Shown here piece after piece: positions 7,834-16,390 of a DNA stretch of 41,190 nucleotides. The notes below the pieces were generated by a model. It was not told where the DNA came from and ran no database searches. It saw nothing but the letters and a program-made list of their open reading frames with translations. The stretch lies in the NCBI GenBank assembly GCA_014655195.1, contig BNBH01000044.1, positions 1 to 41,190 on the forward strand, read 5' to 3'. Positions within the stretch are counted from its first letter, which is position 1, and each line of letters starts with the position of its first letter. Source of the DNA: Streptomyces cellulosae (GTDB taxonomy: Bacteria > Actinomycetota > Actinomycetes > Streptomycetales > Streptomycetaceae). A program made the position numbers and the translations under genes.

Positions 7834-10107
7834 TCACCGCATGGCATGCTGCGTCGGCGAGACGTCATCGGCGGAGTTGGGGGCGGCTTCATCCTCGCCA
7901 GAGGACGGGCCGTGGCTGAAGCCGATCCTTTCGTGGATGCGCCGCAACGGCGCGGGGGCCCACCAGTTGGCCCGTCCGGCCAGCCGCATGAAGGCCGGCA
8001 CGAGCAGCCCCCGGATGACCAGGGCGTCCATGAGGATGGCGAGTGCCGTGCCGAGGCCGAGCATCTTGACGTGGGTGACACCGGCGCTGACAAGGGCGAG
8101 GAAGAAGATCGCCAGAAGACCTGCCGCCGCTGTCACGATCCGTCCTGTGCTCTCCAGTCCTGCCGCGACGGCGGCGCGGTTGTCTCCGGTGCGGTCGTAC
8201 TCTTCCTTGATCCGCGACAGCAGGAAGACCTCATAGTCCATGGACAGGCCGAAAATGATGCAGAACATCAGGATCGGCATGGTCACGTCGATACGGCCCG
8301 TGACGGTGAAATCGCCGACCAGCCACTGCAGATGACCGTCCTGGAAGACGAACACCATCGCCCCGTAGGTAGCCGTCAGGCTCAGCAGGTTCAGCAGAAT
8401 CGCCTTGACCGGCATGACGACGCTGCCGGTGAACAGGAACAGCAGGACGAACGTCAGCACCGCGATGATCAGAGCGGCGTACGGCAGAGCGGACCACAGG
8501 CTGTCCAGCGTGTCCGCGTAGGTCGCGGCAGGTCCGGCCACGAGTGCCTCGGTGCCCTGCGGCGGACCGGTCGCCCGCACGTCGGAGACGAGGTCTTGGC
8601 CGGCCTCCGAGTAGGCCTCGACTCCCGTGGCAAGGGAGAGCCAGGCGCCGTTGGAGTCGGTGAAGAGGGACCCCGCGCCCGCGGCGGGCGGCGCGATGCG
8701 GGCGCCGTCGCGGAAGCTTCCAGTGGCCGTGTCCACGCGGTCGATGCCCGACACCTTGGACAGTGACTCGGCGTACGAGGTCAAGGCTGCGTCGTCCGGC
8801 CTGCGGTCGGGCAGGACGACCTTGAGCTCCTGCCCGGCGAAGGACGGGAAGTCGGTGCGCGTGGCGGCACCCACCTGTGCCGCGGCCATGTCCTTGGGCA
8901 GCGCCCTGTCGTCAGGCAGGCCGAATGAGGCTTTGGTGAAGGGCATCACGACGACGGCCAGGGCGATGAGGACCAGGGTGAGCACCGGCACCGGGCGTCG
9001 CATGACGGCCATGGCGAGTCGGTGCCAGAACCCGTCCTCCGGGCGGCTGGGCTGCTTGCCGGAGCCGCCTCGGCGCAGCTTGGCGAGCACGTCGAACTTG
9101 TCGATCCGCGGACCGAGGGCGGCCAGCAGTGCCGGCAGGAGAACGATCGCTCCCAGCGTCGCGAAGAACACCACCGCGATGCCCGCATAGGCGAACGACC
9201 GCAGGAAGTAGAGGGGGAAGACCAGCAGTGCCGACAGCGACAACAGCACCGTGAGCGCCGAGAAGACGACGGTACGGCCCGCCGTACGCAGCGAGATTCG
9301 CAGGGCCGCGGCGGTGTCATGCCCCTTGCGCAGCTCCTCGCGGTACCGACTGACGATGAACAGCGAATAGTCGATGGCCAGGCCGAGCCCCAGTGCCGTG
9401 GAGAGGTTGATGGCGAAGATCGATACCCCGGTCACTTCGTTGAGCAGCCGGAGCACCGCCAGCGAGCCGACCACCGACACGCCTGCCACCGCGAGCGGAA
9501 GCAGCGCGGCGACGCCGGAGCCGAAGACGAGCACCAGCAGCAGGATCGTGACGGGCACCGCGATACCCTCGGCCCGGGTCAGGTCGCTCGTGATGCGCTC
9601 GGAGCCCTGCCGGTTGAACTCAGCGTGTCCGCCCGACTTGACCTCGAGCACGCCCTGATCTCCCGTGACGAGCGGGGCGACACTCTTGGCCGTCTTGAGG
9701 ACCTCGTCGTCGTCTCCGTCGAGGCGAGCGAGGATGAGAGCCGAGCGCCCGTCCTTCGAGCGGAGATCGGCCGCGCGGTCGGAGGTCCAGTACGAGGTGA
9801 CCTCGACGACGCCCTTCTGCTCGGCGAGCTTCTCGGTAAGCGCTTGGCCGTCGGCGACGGCATCGCCTGAGTCCACCTGCCCTGGCGCGCGGGCCAGCAG
9901 GACGAAGTTGGGGTCACCGGTGTCGAAGCGGTCCCGAAGGACCTCGACGGCGACGGACGACTCCGCGTCCGGGTCCTCGAAGCCGCCGGCGGAGAGGACC
10001 TTCATGGCCGGAGAGGCGATGGCCCCGGCGATGGCGAATCCCAGGACGGCGATGACGAGGACGAATCGGCGTCGTCGCAGTGCAAGCGACGCCAGTCGGG
10101 CAAGCAT
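7834..10107 (-). CDS. MMPL/RND-family exporter
   Basis: 757 residues, normal for actinobacterial MMPL proteins. The layout is one N-terminal helix, a periplasmic loop (about 40-170), a block of helices, a second helix and loop (about 360-530), then a final helix block. Each helix block has the proton-relay signature: GLAIDYSLFIVSRYREEL in the first and GLSMDYEVFLLSRIKEEY in the second. Such pumps export lipids, siderophores or antibiotics using the proton gradient. The start ATG at 10107 is preceded by AGGGGG on the coding strand. It is divergent from a TetR gene with 74 bp between the chosen starts, the classic local repressor arrangement. Substrate unknown; export of the neighbouring NRPS product is possible but unproven. 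Confidence 0.96.
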   Translation of the reverse strand: MLARLASLALRRRRFVLVIAVLGFAIAGAIASPAMKVLSAGGFEDPDAESSVAVEVLRDRFDTGDPNFVLLARAPGQVDSGDAVADGQALTEKLAEQKGVVEVTSYWTSDRAADLRSKDGRSALILARLDGDDDEVLKTAKSVAPLVTGDQGVLEVKSGGHAEFNRQGSERITSDLTRAEGIAVPVTILLLVLVFGSGVAALLPLAVAGVSVVGSLAVLRLLNEVTGVSIFAINLSTALGLGLAIDYSLFIVSRYREELRKGHDTAAALRISLRTAGRTVVFSALTVLLSLSALLVFPLYFLRSFAYAGIAVVFFATLGAIVLLPALLAALGPRIDKFDVLAKLRRGGSGKQPSRPEDGFWHRLAMAVMRRPVPVLTLVLIALAVVVMPFTKASFGLPDDRALPKDMAAAQVGAATRTDFPSFAGQELKVVLPDRRPDDAALTSYAESLSKVSGIDRVDTATGSFRDGARIAPPAAGAGSLFTDSNGAWLSLATGVEAYSEAGQDLVSDVRATGPPQGTEALVAGPAATYADTLDSLWSALPYAALIIAVLTFVLLFLFTGSVVMPVKAILLNLLSLTATYGAMVFVFQDGHLQWLVGDFTVTGRIDVTMPILMFCIIFGLSMDYEVFLLSRIKEEYDRTGDNRAAVAAGLESTGRIVTAAAGLLAIFFLALVSAGVTHVKMLGLGTALAILMDALVIRGLLVPAFMRLAGRANWWAPAPLRRIHERIGFSHGPSSGEDEAAPNSADDVSPTQHAMR

Positions 10108-10130
10108 GGGTCCCCCTGAGGGCGGAGAGA

Positions 10131-10181
10131 AACATTCTCATGGTTGGCAAGATACTCCGAGTATGGAATATCCTCGTGGTT
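10131..10181. promoter_or_regulatory. Probable TetR operator/divergent promoter region
   Basis: The intergenic DNA holds a perfect inverted repeat ATACTC-c-GAGTAT (10152-10164), an overlapping imperfect one (10159-10175), and a 15-bp imperfect direct repeat (10131-10145 and 10167-10181, four mismatches) 36 bp apart. It is AT-rich for this genome. The placement suggests autoregulation of the TetR gene and control of the MmpL gene. Confidence 0.65.
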
Positions 10182-10799
10182 ATGACTGTCAAGGGAAGAC
10201 GCCAGGAGTACGTGGAGGCGACCCGGGCCGCACTGCTGGATTCGGCCCTGCGGCTGTTCACCGAGAAGGGCTTCGCCCAGACCTCACTGGATGAGGTAGC
10301 CACTGCGGCACGACTGACGAAGGGCGCCCTCTATCACCACTTCGCCAGCAAGCGGGCGCTGTTCGAGGAGGTCCTGGCGACGGTCAACGACCGGATCGCC
10401 GAGACGGTCATGGGAGCCGGCGCCGGCGAGGGCGGGCCCTGGGCGCGCCTCATGCGTGGGTTGGACGCCTACCTCGATGCCTGCCTGGACCTCGAGTACC
10501 AGCGCATCTGCCTGCAGCAGGCACCGGTCGTGCTGGGCTGGGAGCGCTGCCGTGAGCTGGAGGCCCGCATGATGGGCTTGCTGGACGCCATGCTGCGGGA
10601 ACTCGCTGCGTCCGGGCAGACACGGCTTCAACCGAGCCCATTGCTGACGCGCGTGCTCTTCCGGATGCTCAGCGAAGCGGCCATGGTCATCGGCGAGTCC
10701 GCGGACCCCAAAGCCACGCGCAGCGAGGTCGGCGTTCTCGTACGCGAGTTGCTGCAATCCGTGCATAAGGGAAACGCCGACGTCATAGCCTCACGCTGA
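10182..10799 (+). CDS. TetR-family transcriptional repressor
   Basis: 205 residues. The N-terminal helix-turn-helix is clear (residues about 10-60: AALLDSALRLFTEKGFAQTS, LDEVATAARLTKGALYHHF, ASKRALFEEV), followed by a ligand-binding helical domain. The ATG at 10182 is chosen because earlier in-frame ATGs would place the operator repeats inside the gene; no good Shine-Dalgarno precedes it, so the mRNA may be leaderless (a GTG at 10176 is also possible). Divergent from the MmpL exporter, so it most likely represses that pump and itself until a ligand binds. Ligand unknown. Confidence 0.93.
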   Translation: MTVKGRRQEYVEATRAALLDSALRLFTEKGFAQTSLDEVATAARLTKGALYHHFASKRALFEEVLATVNDRIAETVMGAGAGEGGPWARLMRGLDAYLDACLDLEYQRICLQQAPVVLGWERCRELEARMMGLLDAMLRELAASGQTRLQPSPLLTRVLFRMLSEAAMVIGESADPKATRSEVGVLVRELLQSVHKGNADVIASR

Positions 10800-11123
10800 G
10801 GCTATCGAAACGGCTCCACCAACGAGTGGTTACTCGTCGAGCCCGCCCGCTCACAGCAGGCGTCTGGGCCAGAAGAGCCAGTCCCGACTGGGGTGCCCCC
10901 TCTGGCCCCGACACTCACATTTATGCCACGAGATCCAGCCGTTGATGCCAGCGAACCCTGCCTTGCTCCGGTGTGGTGTAGCCGATGGGCGAGTGGATCC
11001 GCTGTCCACCAGGGCGAGGGTCTGGATGCCGCCGTTGACGTTGGTCGCGGTGGTGAGGGCCCTGAACGGTGTGCCACGTCAGCCGCAGATCAAGCTAGTG
11101 CTTGCTGCCGAGAAAGCGACCTC
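10800..11123. other. Intergenic, no convincing gene
   Basis: Between the TetR stop and the convergent serine hydrolase. Short open frames exist on both strands but none has a start with a ribosome site or a recognisable domain. Only a small inverted repeat (CCAGTC-cc-GACTGG, near 10877-10890) was noticed. Possibly remnant DNA. Confidence 0.5.
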
Positions 11124-12227
11124 TCAGTCTTCGCCGACCACAGCCAAGTCGTCCCCCAGAGCGGCAGCGATCTGTCCAGCGCGGGAGTGGTCCTCCAGCC
11201 GCCGTGTCAGGTAGGCACAGCCGTGGCCGTGGCGCAGGGACCACCATGCGGCCGAGCCCCCGATTCCTCCCTTGGCGATCTTGCCGCGGTCGCGGATGAA
11301 GCCGAGCGTCCACGTCAGCCGGGTACCGAAAACTTCGTCGTACCCGGTGACCTGGGGGGTGAGCAGTTCGGTGTGCAGGTCGGGGCCCAGTAGGGCGCGC
11401 AGCTTCCCGTCCTGGTCGGTGAGGGTGGAGAAGAACGCGGCCATGGCCGAAGCGGTGGTGTGCAGGTTGACCGCACCGAAGACCGACTGCCGCCAGGCGC
11501 GAGAGTTCACCCGTCCCGGGTCCAGCGCTCCGACGGGTATGCGCAGCCACGGCTCCGCGTGGAGTTGCTGCGGCCAGTCGGGCCGGCCGTATTCGAGGTC
11601 GGCCACCCGATCCAGGTGCTCCGTCGGCACCCCGAACCAGGCATCCAGTCCCAGTGTCGGCCGCACCACCTGGTTGAACATCTCCCCCAGCGTCGTCCCC
11701 GCCGCGGCTCGCAGGATGCCGTCGACCAGATGGCCGTAGGTCAGGGCGTGCTCCCCCAGGGAGGCACCTGGCACGTACTCCGCCTCCGCCCGCTCGAGAC
11801 TCGCCCGCAGCCGGTCATCGTCGAGCAGGTCGATCCCGGCCGCCTCAGCCGGAAAACGCGGCTGGCCCGCCCGATGCGTAAGGACTTGGCGGAGCGTGGT
11901 GTCACGCTTTCCGCCGCACCCATACCCCTTCCAATGCGCGGCCAGGGGCTCGTCCAGCGTGAGCGCCCCGTCCCTCACTGCCACCAGAGCGGCCAGTGTC
12001 ACGAACGTTTTTGACAGCGAATAGGGCTGGACCAGCGTGTCCCCCTCCCACGGGTGCCGCCGGTCTGCATCGGCCCACCCCCCGGACAGCCGCACGACCT
12101 CGGCGCCGTCCCGCCACACCGACACCCCCGCGCCGCTCTCCGCGCCCTCCCCGACCAGCCGCTCGAAGACCTCTCGCACCGCCTCGTAGCCCGCCGTCGC
12201 GAATCCGCGAACCGTCACCGGGACCAC
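11124..12227 (-). CDS. Beta-lactamase-fold serine hydrolase (class C / esterase EstB-like)
   Basis: 367 residues of the serine beta-lactamase/penicillin-binding-protein superfamily. The nucleophile motif SxxK is S70-L-S-K73 (PYSLSKTF), the second motif is Y164-G-H166, and the usual KTG/HxG region is KGGIGG near the C terminus. These replacements (YGH, KGGIGG) are typical of esterases and peptidases of this fold rather than of true AmpC beta-lactamases. No signal peptide is visible, so it is probably cytoplasmic. The GTG start at 12227 lacks a strong ribosome site; a GTG three codons later is an alternative. Neighbours do not reveal a substrate. Confidence 0.88.
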   Translation of the reverse strand: MVPVTVRGFATAGYEAVREVFERLVGEGAESGAGVSVWRDGAEVVRLSGGWADADRRHPWEGDTLVQPYSLSKTFVTLAALVAVRDGALTLDEPLAAHWKGYGCGGKRDTTLRQVLTHRAGQPRFPAEAAGIDLLDDDRLRASLERAEAEYVPGASLGEHALTYGHLVDGILRAAAGTTLGEMFNQVVRPTLGLDAWFGVPTEHLDRVADLEYGRPDWPQQLHAEPWLRIPVGALDPGRVNSRAWRQSVFGAVNLHTTASAMAAFFSTLTDQDGKLRALLGPDLHTELLTPQVTGYDEVFGTRLTWTLGFIRDRGKIAKGGIGGSAAWWSLRHGHGCAYLTRRLEDHSRAGQIAAALGDDLAVVGED

Positions 12228-12815
12228 CGTCCCAACAACCGGAACATCCCGTTTCCACCTTCCGCATCAGGCGCTCGTCATCACCGATCGGTAACATACC
12301 CAGGGAGGGTATGCAAGGATAGTGGATCGCAGGTCCAACATCCGATGTGCGAGCAGCGCCGCGATCAGACCCTCCGATACTCGCGGAGGCGACATGAGTA
12401 CAGCAGCCTGGTCCAATTCGCAGCGGTGCGTACGGAGTTGAGGTGGTCGTGGCGCTCGCACAACGCGCGGACCAGCTCACCGGGCACGGACGGGCGGTCG
12501 CCGACGACGGCCGCCAGCTCCATGGCGGCCAGATACGGGCCACCAGGCTCGCGCAATACAACGTGCATCTCGGGCGAGCTGACAGCCAGCGGGTTGCCTC
12601 GGCGAGGACGACGGCTCCCGGATCTCGTCGCCCTCGACCGCTGGCCCGGTCTCAACGGAACGACCACTCGCCGTCCGAGGCTGGGACAGCGAATGGCCCG
12701 ATGATCGTCATCCTTACTGGGTCGGGTCGCAGGTGGAAACCATGCCGACTGTTCGTGCCACACGGAGACCTGTGCCAGTGCACCGCCGCACGCTGACCCA
12801 CGGCACCGAAACAGG
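12228..12815. other. 588-bp gap with possible gene remnant
   Basis: No intact gene is recognised. On the minus strand, 12365-12575 reads like real coding sequence (AAMELAAVVGDRPSVPGEL, then ALCERHDHLNSVRTAANWT) inside a longer open frame without a credible start, so a decayed gene is likely. A direct-repeat-like stretch near 12290-12312 (accataccc / gggagggtat) is AT-rich and could be the promoter of the serine hydrolase on the minus strand. Confidence 0.4.
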
Positions 12816-13050
12816 TCACACCAGCCGGAGGACAGGTCGACTGTCGGGTACCCCGAGTAGCTGGCGCACGCGCGCCGGATGCCAGGCGAGTTCCTCAGCA
12901 AGGATCGGAATGGTCAGGCCCTTCTCCCTCTCGGCCAGCTCGTAGGCCTGGGTGAGGAGCACAGGCTGCTCACCGGGGAAGCCGTCGACAGGCTCGGCGG
13001 CGAATCCCGGCTGGTCCTCGAGCGTGCGCAGCCGTTGGTAACCCCGGCTA

Positions 13051-13888
13051 GAGGTTGTCCCGTAACCGGTGGGGCGGTTGGTGCGTTGGCTGGGCATGGG
13101 TGGGGTGATCTCAGCGGATGATCCGAAGTGGATCGAGCCGTTCTCCGGGCTGACCGAGTCGCAGTTCATCAGGCTGGTGGCGTTGGTGCGGCGTCGCGGT
13201 GGTGACGTTCAGCGCGGCCGTCCGTGGCGGCTGCCGCTGGAGGACCGGGTGTTGCTGGTGGCGACGTACTGGCGCACGAACCTGACGTTGCGGCAGGTGG
13301 CGCCGTTGTTCGGGGTATCGAAGTCTGCGGCCGACCGGATCCTCGATCACCTGGCGCCCTTGCTGGCCATCTCGCCGGCCCGCCGGCCGCGCAAGGACAC
13401 CGTCTACATCGTGGACGGGACCCTGGTGCCCACCCGCGACCGCAGTATCGCCGCGTCCAGCAAGAACTATCGCTACTCGACCAACCTTCAGGTCGTGATC
13501 GACGCCAACAGCCGTCTGGTGGTGGCGATCGGCCTGCCGCTGCCCGGCAGCCGCAACGACTGCCGTGCGTTCACGGAGTCCGGCGTCGACCGGGCCTGCC
13601 GCGGCGCACCGATCATCGCCGAAGGCGGCTACCAAGGCACCGGCCTGCTCATCCCGCACCGCAAACGACGAGGTCAGACGCACCTCAGCCCGCAGCAGGA
13701 AGCGGAGAATGCTGTCCACCGCCGGGCCCGAGCCCGGGTGGAGCACGCCCTGTCGCGGTTGAAGAACTGGAAGATCCTGCGGGACTGCCGGCTCAAGGGC
13801 AACGGCGTGCACCAGGCCATGCTCGGCATCGCCCGGCTCCACAACCTGGCCCTCACCGGATAACTCACGCCGCATACGGGACAACCTC
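13051..13888 (+). mobile_element. IS5-family insertion sequence (IS427-like)
   Basis: 838 bp with 14-bp terminal inverted repeats GAGGTTGTCCCGTA (13051-13064; complement at 13875-13888). It is flanked by a TA duplication (13049-13050 and 13889-13890). One transposase fills it. Two-base TA targets fit the IS427 branch of IS5. Removing the element plus one TA restores an open reading frame in the host gene, so the boundaries are exact. Confidence 0.93.
13096..13863 (+). CDS. IS5-family DDE transposase
   Basis: 255 residues, full length for this group. N-terminal helix-turn-helix (LTLRQVAPLFGVSKSAADRI), then the catalytic core: first Asp in YIVDGT (D107), the GGYQGTG block, and Glu216 in ARVEHALSRLK. 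The block that normally reads ADxGYxG has Glu176 (AEGGYQG), so the second catalytic acidic residue is Glu instead of Asp. That may weaken or abolish activity. ATG at 13096 gives the usual N terminus; a GTG at 13069 is also in frame. Confidence 0.92.
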   Translation: MGGVISADDPKWIEPFSGLTESQFIRLVALVRRRGGDVQRGRPWRLPLEDRVLLVATYWRTNLTLRQVAPLFGVSKSAADRILDHLAPLLAISPARRPRKDTVYIVDGTLVPTRDRSIAASSKNYRYSTNLQVVIDANSRLVVAIGLPLPGSRNDCRAFTESGVDRACRGAPIIAEGGYQGTGLLIPHRKRRGQTHLSPQQEAENAVHRRARARVEHALSRLKNWKILRDCRLKGNGVHQAMLGIARLHNLALTG

Positions 13889-14809
13889 TAGCCGTCGCAT
13901 CGGAGATCATGCCGAGTTCCCGACAGCGATAGATGAAGGACTTCACACTGATGCCCCAGACTCTGCGTAGTTCGGCGAGCCGTGCCAGATCAAGGCGGTG
14001 GGGCAGCAGGGGGGGCGATGCTCGTGGCAGGAGTGAGGAACTCCGCGGCGAAAGCGTCGGCTTCGCGCTCTTGCCGACTGTCACCGGTGGCGTCGCCGTG
14101 CAGGACAAGGTGCCCCAATTCGTGGGCGGCGGTGAAGCGGTGCCGGTAGACGTCGTCGGCGCGGTTGGGGGTCAGTACGGCCAGAGGACGAGCGCAGCGG
14201 GAGGAAAAGGCATCGACGGTTCGGGCCGCCTCATCGGCGGCGGACGGCGAGACGACCACAATGCCATGGGCTTCCATGCGCCGTACGAGGTGGGTAACGG
14301 GGCCGTCCCCGAGGCCCCACTGCCGACGGAGTTCCCGCGCGGCTGCCGCCGGATCCTGCGGCAGGGCCAGGCCAGGATGCACTTCGCCCCCGGTAAATCC
14401 GGGGAGGTCAACGGGCGGCAACTGCACCCGTTTCTCCAAGGCGTAGGTCAGTTCCCAGATCTGCTCGGCGAAGGCGAGGGCCCGTTCCCGCTGTGCCTTA
14501 GGGGTGCTACGCAGGCTACGGAAGTGGGCCATGGAGGCGTCGAGCCGGTGGCTCGGACGGCCGGCGATGAAGAACGGCATCGGCACGTCGAGAACGTCCG
14601 CAAGGCGCGGCAAGAGGTCGGGGCGGGGCTTGGACACTCCCGTCTCGTACTGGCCGACGGCAGCGGGGCTCACCCCCAAGCGTTCGGCGACATCCTTCTT
14701 GGTCATCCCAGCCAGACGCCTTGCCTGGGTGAGACGGGCCGGGTCAAAAGCGTCGTAGACGGCCCGCGGCGTGGTGCCGCGCTCCGCCATGCCCGGCAGG
14801 AGGGGCTGG

Positions 14810-15584
14810 TCAGTTCTCATCGTCCTCGTGCGCCAACGGTTCGATCGGTTCCGGCTCGGTCATGGGCGGAACGTCCCGCCCCTGCTCCCCGTCAGGCCGG
14901 GCGAACAGCAGCGGGACAGGCCGCTCACCGGAGTCGAAGCTGGCGTGCTGCAAAGTGCTCACCTGCGGCGGAATGACACTGAGCCTACGCCGGGTAGGGG
15001 CGGCCGCCAGGGGCAGGGGCTCCGGCGCCGTCACCCACTCCAGCGTGCCCTCCTCGTCGACGAGGGAGACCACGCCCCAATAAGGCTTGAGAAGACCGCG
15101 CGGGTTACACGCATACGGCACGAGCACCAGCTGGGTGCCCTCCGGAAGCGACGCCAGCCGGGCACGGACCTCGACCGAGCCAGGTCCGAGGTCGGGGTGT
15201 TCGTCGAAGATGCTGGTCTGTGAGGGCCTGGGAGCGAAGGTGAACAACTCCCGGATGAAGGGACCCACGGAGGGCAGCTTCGCGCTGCGGATGGGCGTGT
15301 CCTCCGTCGAGAAGCGGAACGGGTACAGCAGGCCCCGACCAACATGCTTCTACGTCCCCGAACTGCCGAGCCACCTGCGTGTACGAGCCCGGCCAACGGG
15401 TCCAGCCGTACGGATGGTTGGTGTCGACTCCGCCCTCGTTCTGCGCCGCCCGAGCATTGGCCTGCATATCGACCAAGGCCTGCCTGAGCCGTTCCTGGAC
15501 AAGCCCTACCTGCTCAGTGCCGAACAGACCAACTGCCCAGGCGGATTCCCCGTTCTTCACGTTCACCGACCTTCCAGTGCTCAC
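14810..15584 (-). pseudogene. Unrecognised protein, partner of the XRE/ImmA gene, frameshifted
   Basis: Two open frames join to one gene. From a GTG at 15584 the sequence codes for NVKNGESAWAVGLFGTEQ, then TRWPGSYTQVARQFGDVEAC; removal of one G in the four-base run at 15334-15337 continues directly into GLLYPFRFSTEDTPIRSAKL and on to the stop at 14810. The second frame has a stop just upstream and no start before 15268, so it cannot be independent. Restored length about 257 residues. No domain is recognised; the C-terminal 50 residues are acidic and proline-rich and probably disordered. The stop overlaps the start of the XRE/ImmA gene, so they were co-translated. Either a true null mutation or a base-calling error in a G run. 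Confidence 0.7.
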
Positions 15585-16390
15585 ACTTCAGGGCATAGAT
15601 CAGAGTCGCTCCGTTCACTTTAGTTTCCCTTAACCACCTTGGGGTGTGTCCACTAGACGGCTGATCCAGTTTCTGTAGGGGGCAGTTGGCGGCCGGGGTG
15701 AGCCGGCCTTCGAAGGCGATCTGGAAGGCGTTCAGGGGTGCCTTCCAGCGCATGGTCCACCGCTTGCGGCCCTTGCCGGTGGGGTCCAGGCTCATCAGCG
15801 CCATGTAGACGCACTTGAGGGCCGCGGACTCGTTGGGGAAGTGTCCGCGGGCCCGGACGGCCTTGCGGATGCGGGCGTTGACGGACTCGATCGCGTTCGT
15901 CGAGCAGATCACCTTGCGGATCTCGACGTCGAAGGAGAGGAAGGGCACGAACTCGGCCCAGGCGTTCTCCCAGCCGGATGACCGCCGGGTACTTCTTGCC
16001 CCAGGCTTCCTGGAACTCCCCGAACCGCTCGGCCGCGGCGGCCTCGTTCGGGGCCGTGTAGACAGGCTTGAGCGCCTTGGCGATCTTGTCCCAGTCCTGG
16101 CGGGCCGCGTGCCCGAAGCTGTTCCGCAGCAGGTGAACGACACAGGTCTGGACAATCGTTCGAGGTCAGACCGTCTCCACCGCCTCCGGCAGGCCCTTCA
16201 ACCCGTCGCAGACCAGCATCAGGACATCGTCGATGCCCCTGTTCTTCAGATCCGTGAAGACGCTCAGCCAGTACTTCGCGCCCTCGCCGCCGTCACCGGC
16301 ACAGATCCCCAGGATGTCCCGGCGCCCTTCGGCCGTGACCGCCATCACGACGTAGATCGGGCGGTTCGCGACCTGCCCGTCCCGGATCTT

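Larger units (their letters stand above)
12816..14820 (-). pseudogene. XRE-family regulator with ImmA/IrrE metalloprotease domain, broken by IS5 insertion and a G-run frameshift
   Basis: The 5' part (from 14820) encodes an XRE helix-turn-helix (about residues 30-85: RRLAGMTKKDVAERLGVSPA) and an ImmA/IrrE protease domain with H233-E-L-G-H237 and a following EREADAFAAEFL. Reading then leaves frame in a seven-base G run (14009-14015); removing one base continues into RLDLARLAELRRVWGIS. That frame is cut by the IS at 13051-13888. Deleting the IS and one TA rejoins it perfectly (DATA-SRGYQRL) to the true end at 12816 (GVPDSRPVLRLV). The restored protein is about 387 residues, normal for the family. 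Such proteins cleave or relieve repressors in response to stress. Its start overlaps the stop of the upstream gene by 11 bp, so the two formed an operon. Confidence 0.9.

Noticed and set aside
13990..14820. Intact 276-residue XRE-ImmA protein
   Set aside because: It ends in a proline-rich tail created by the G7 frameshift; the natural C-terminal part continues in the next frame.
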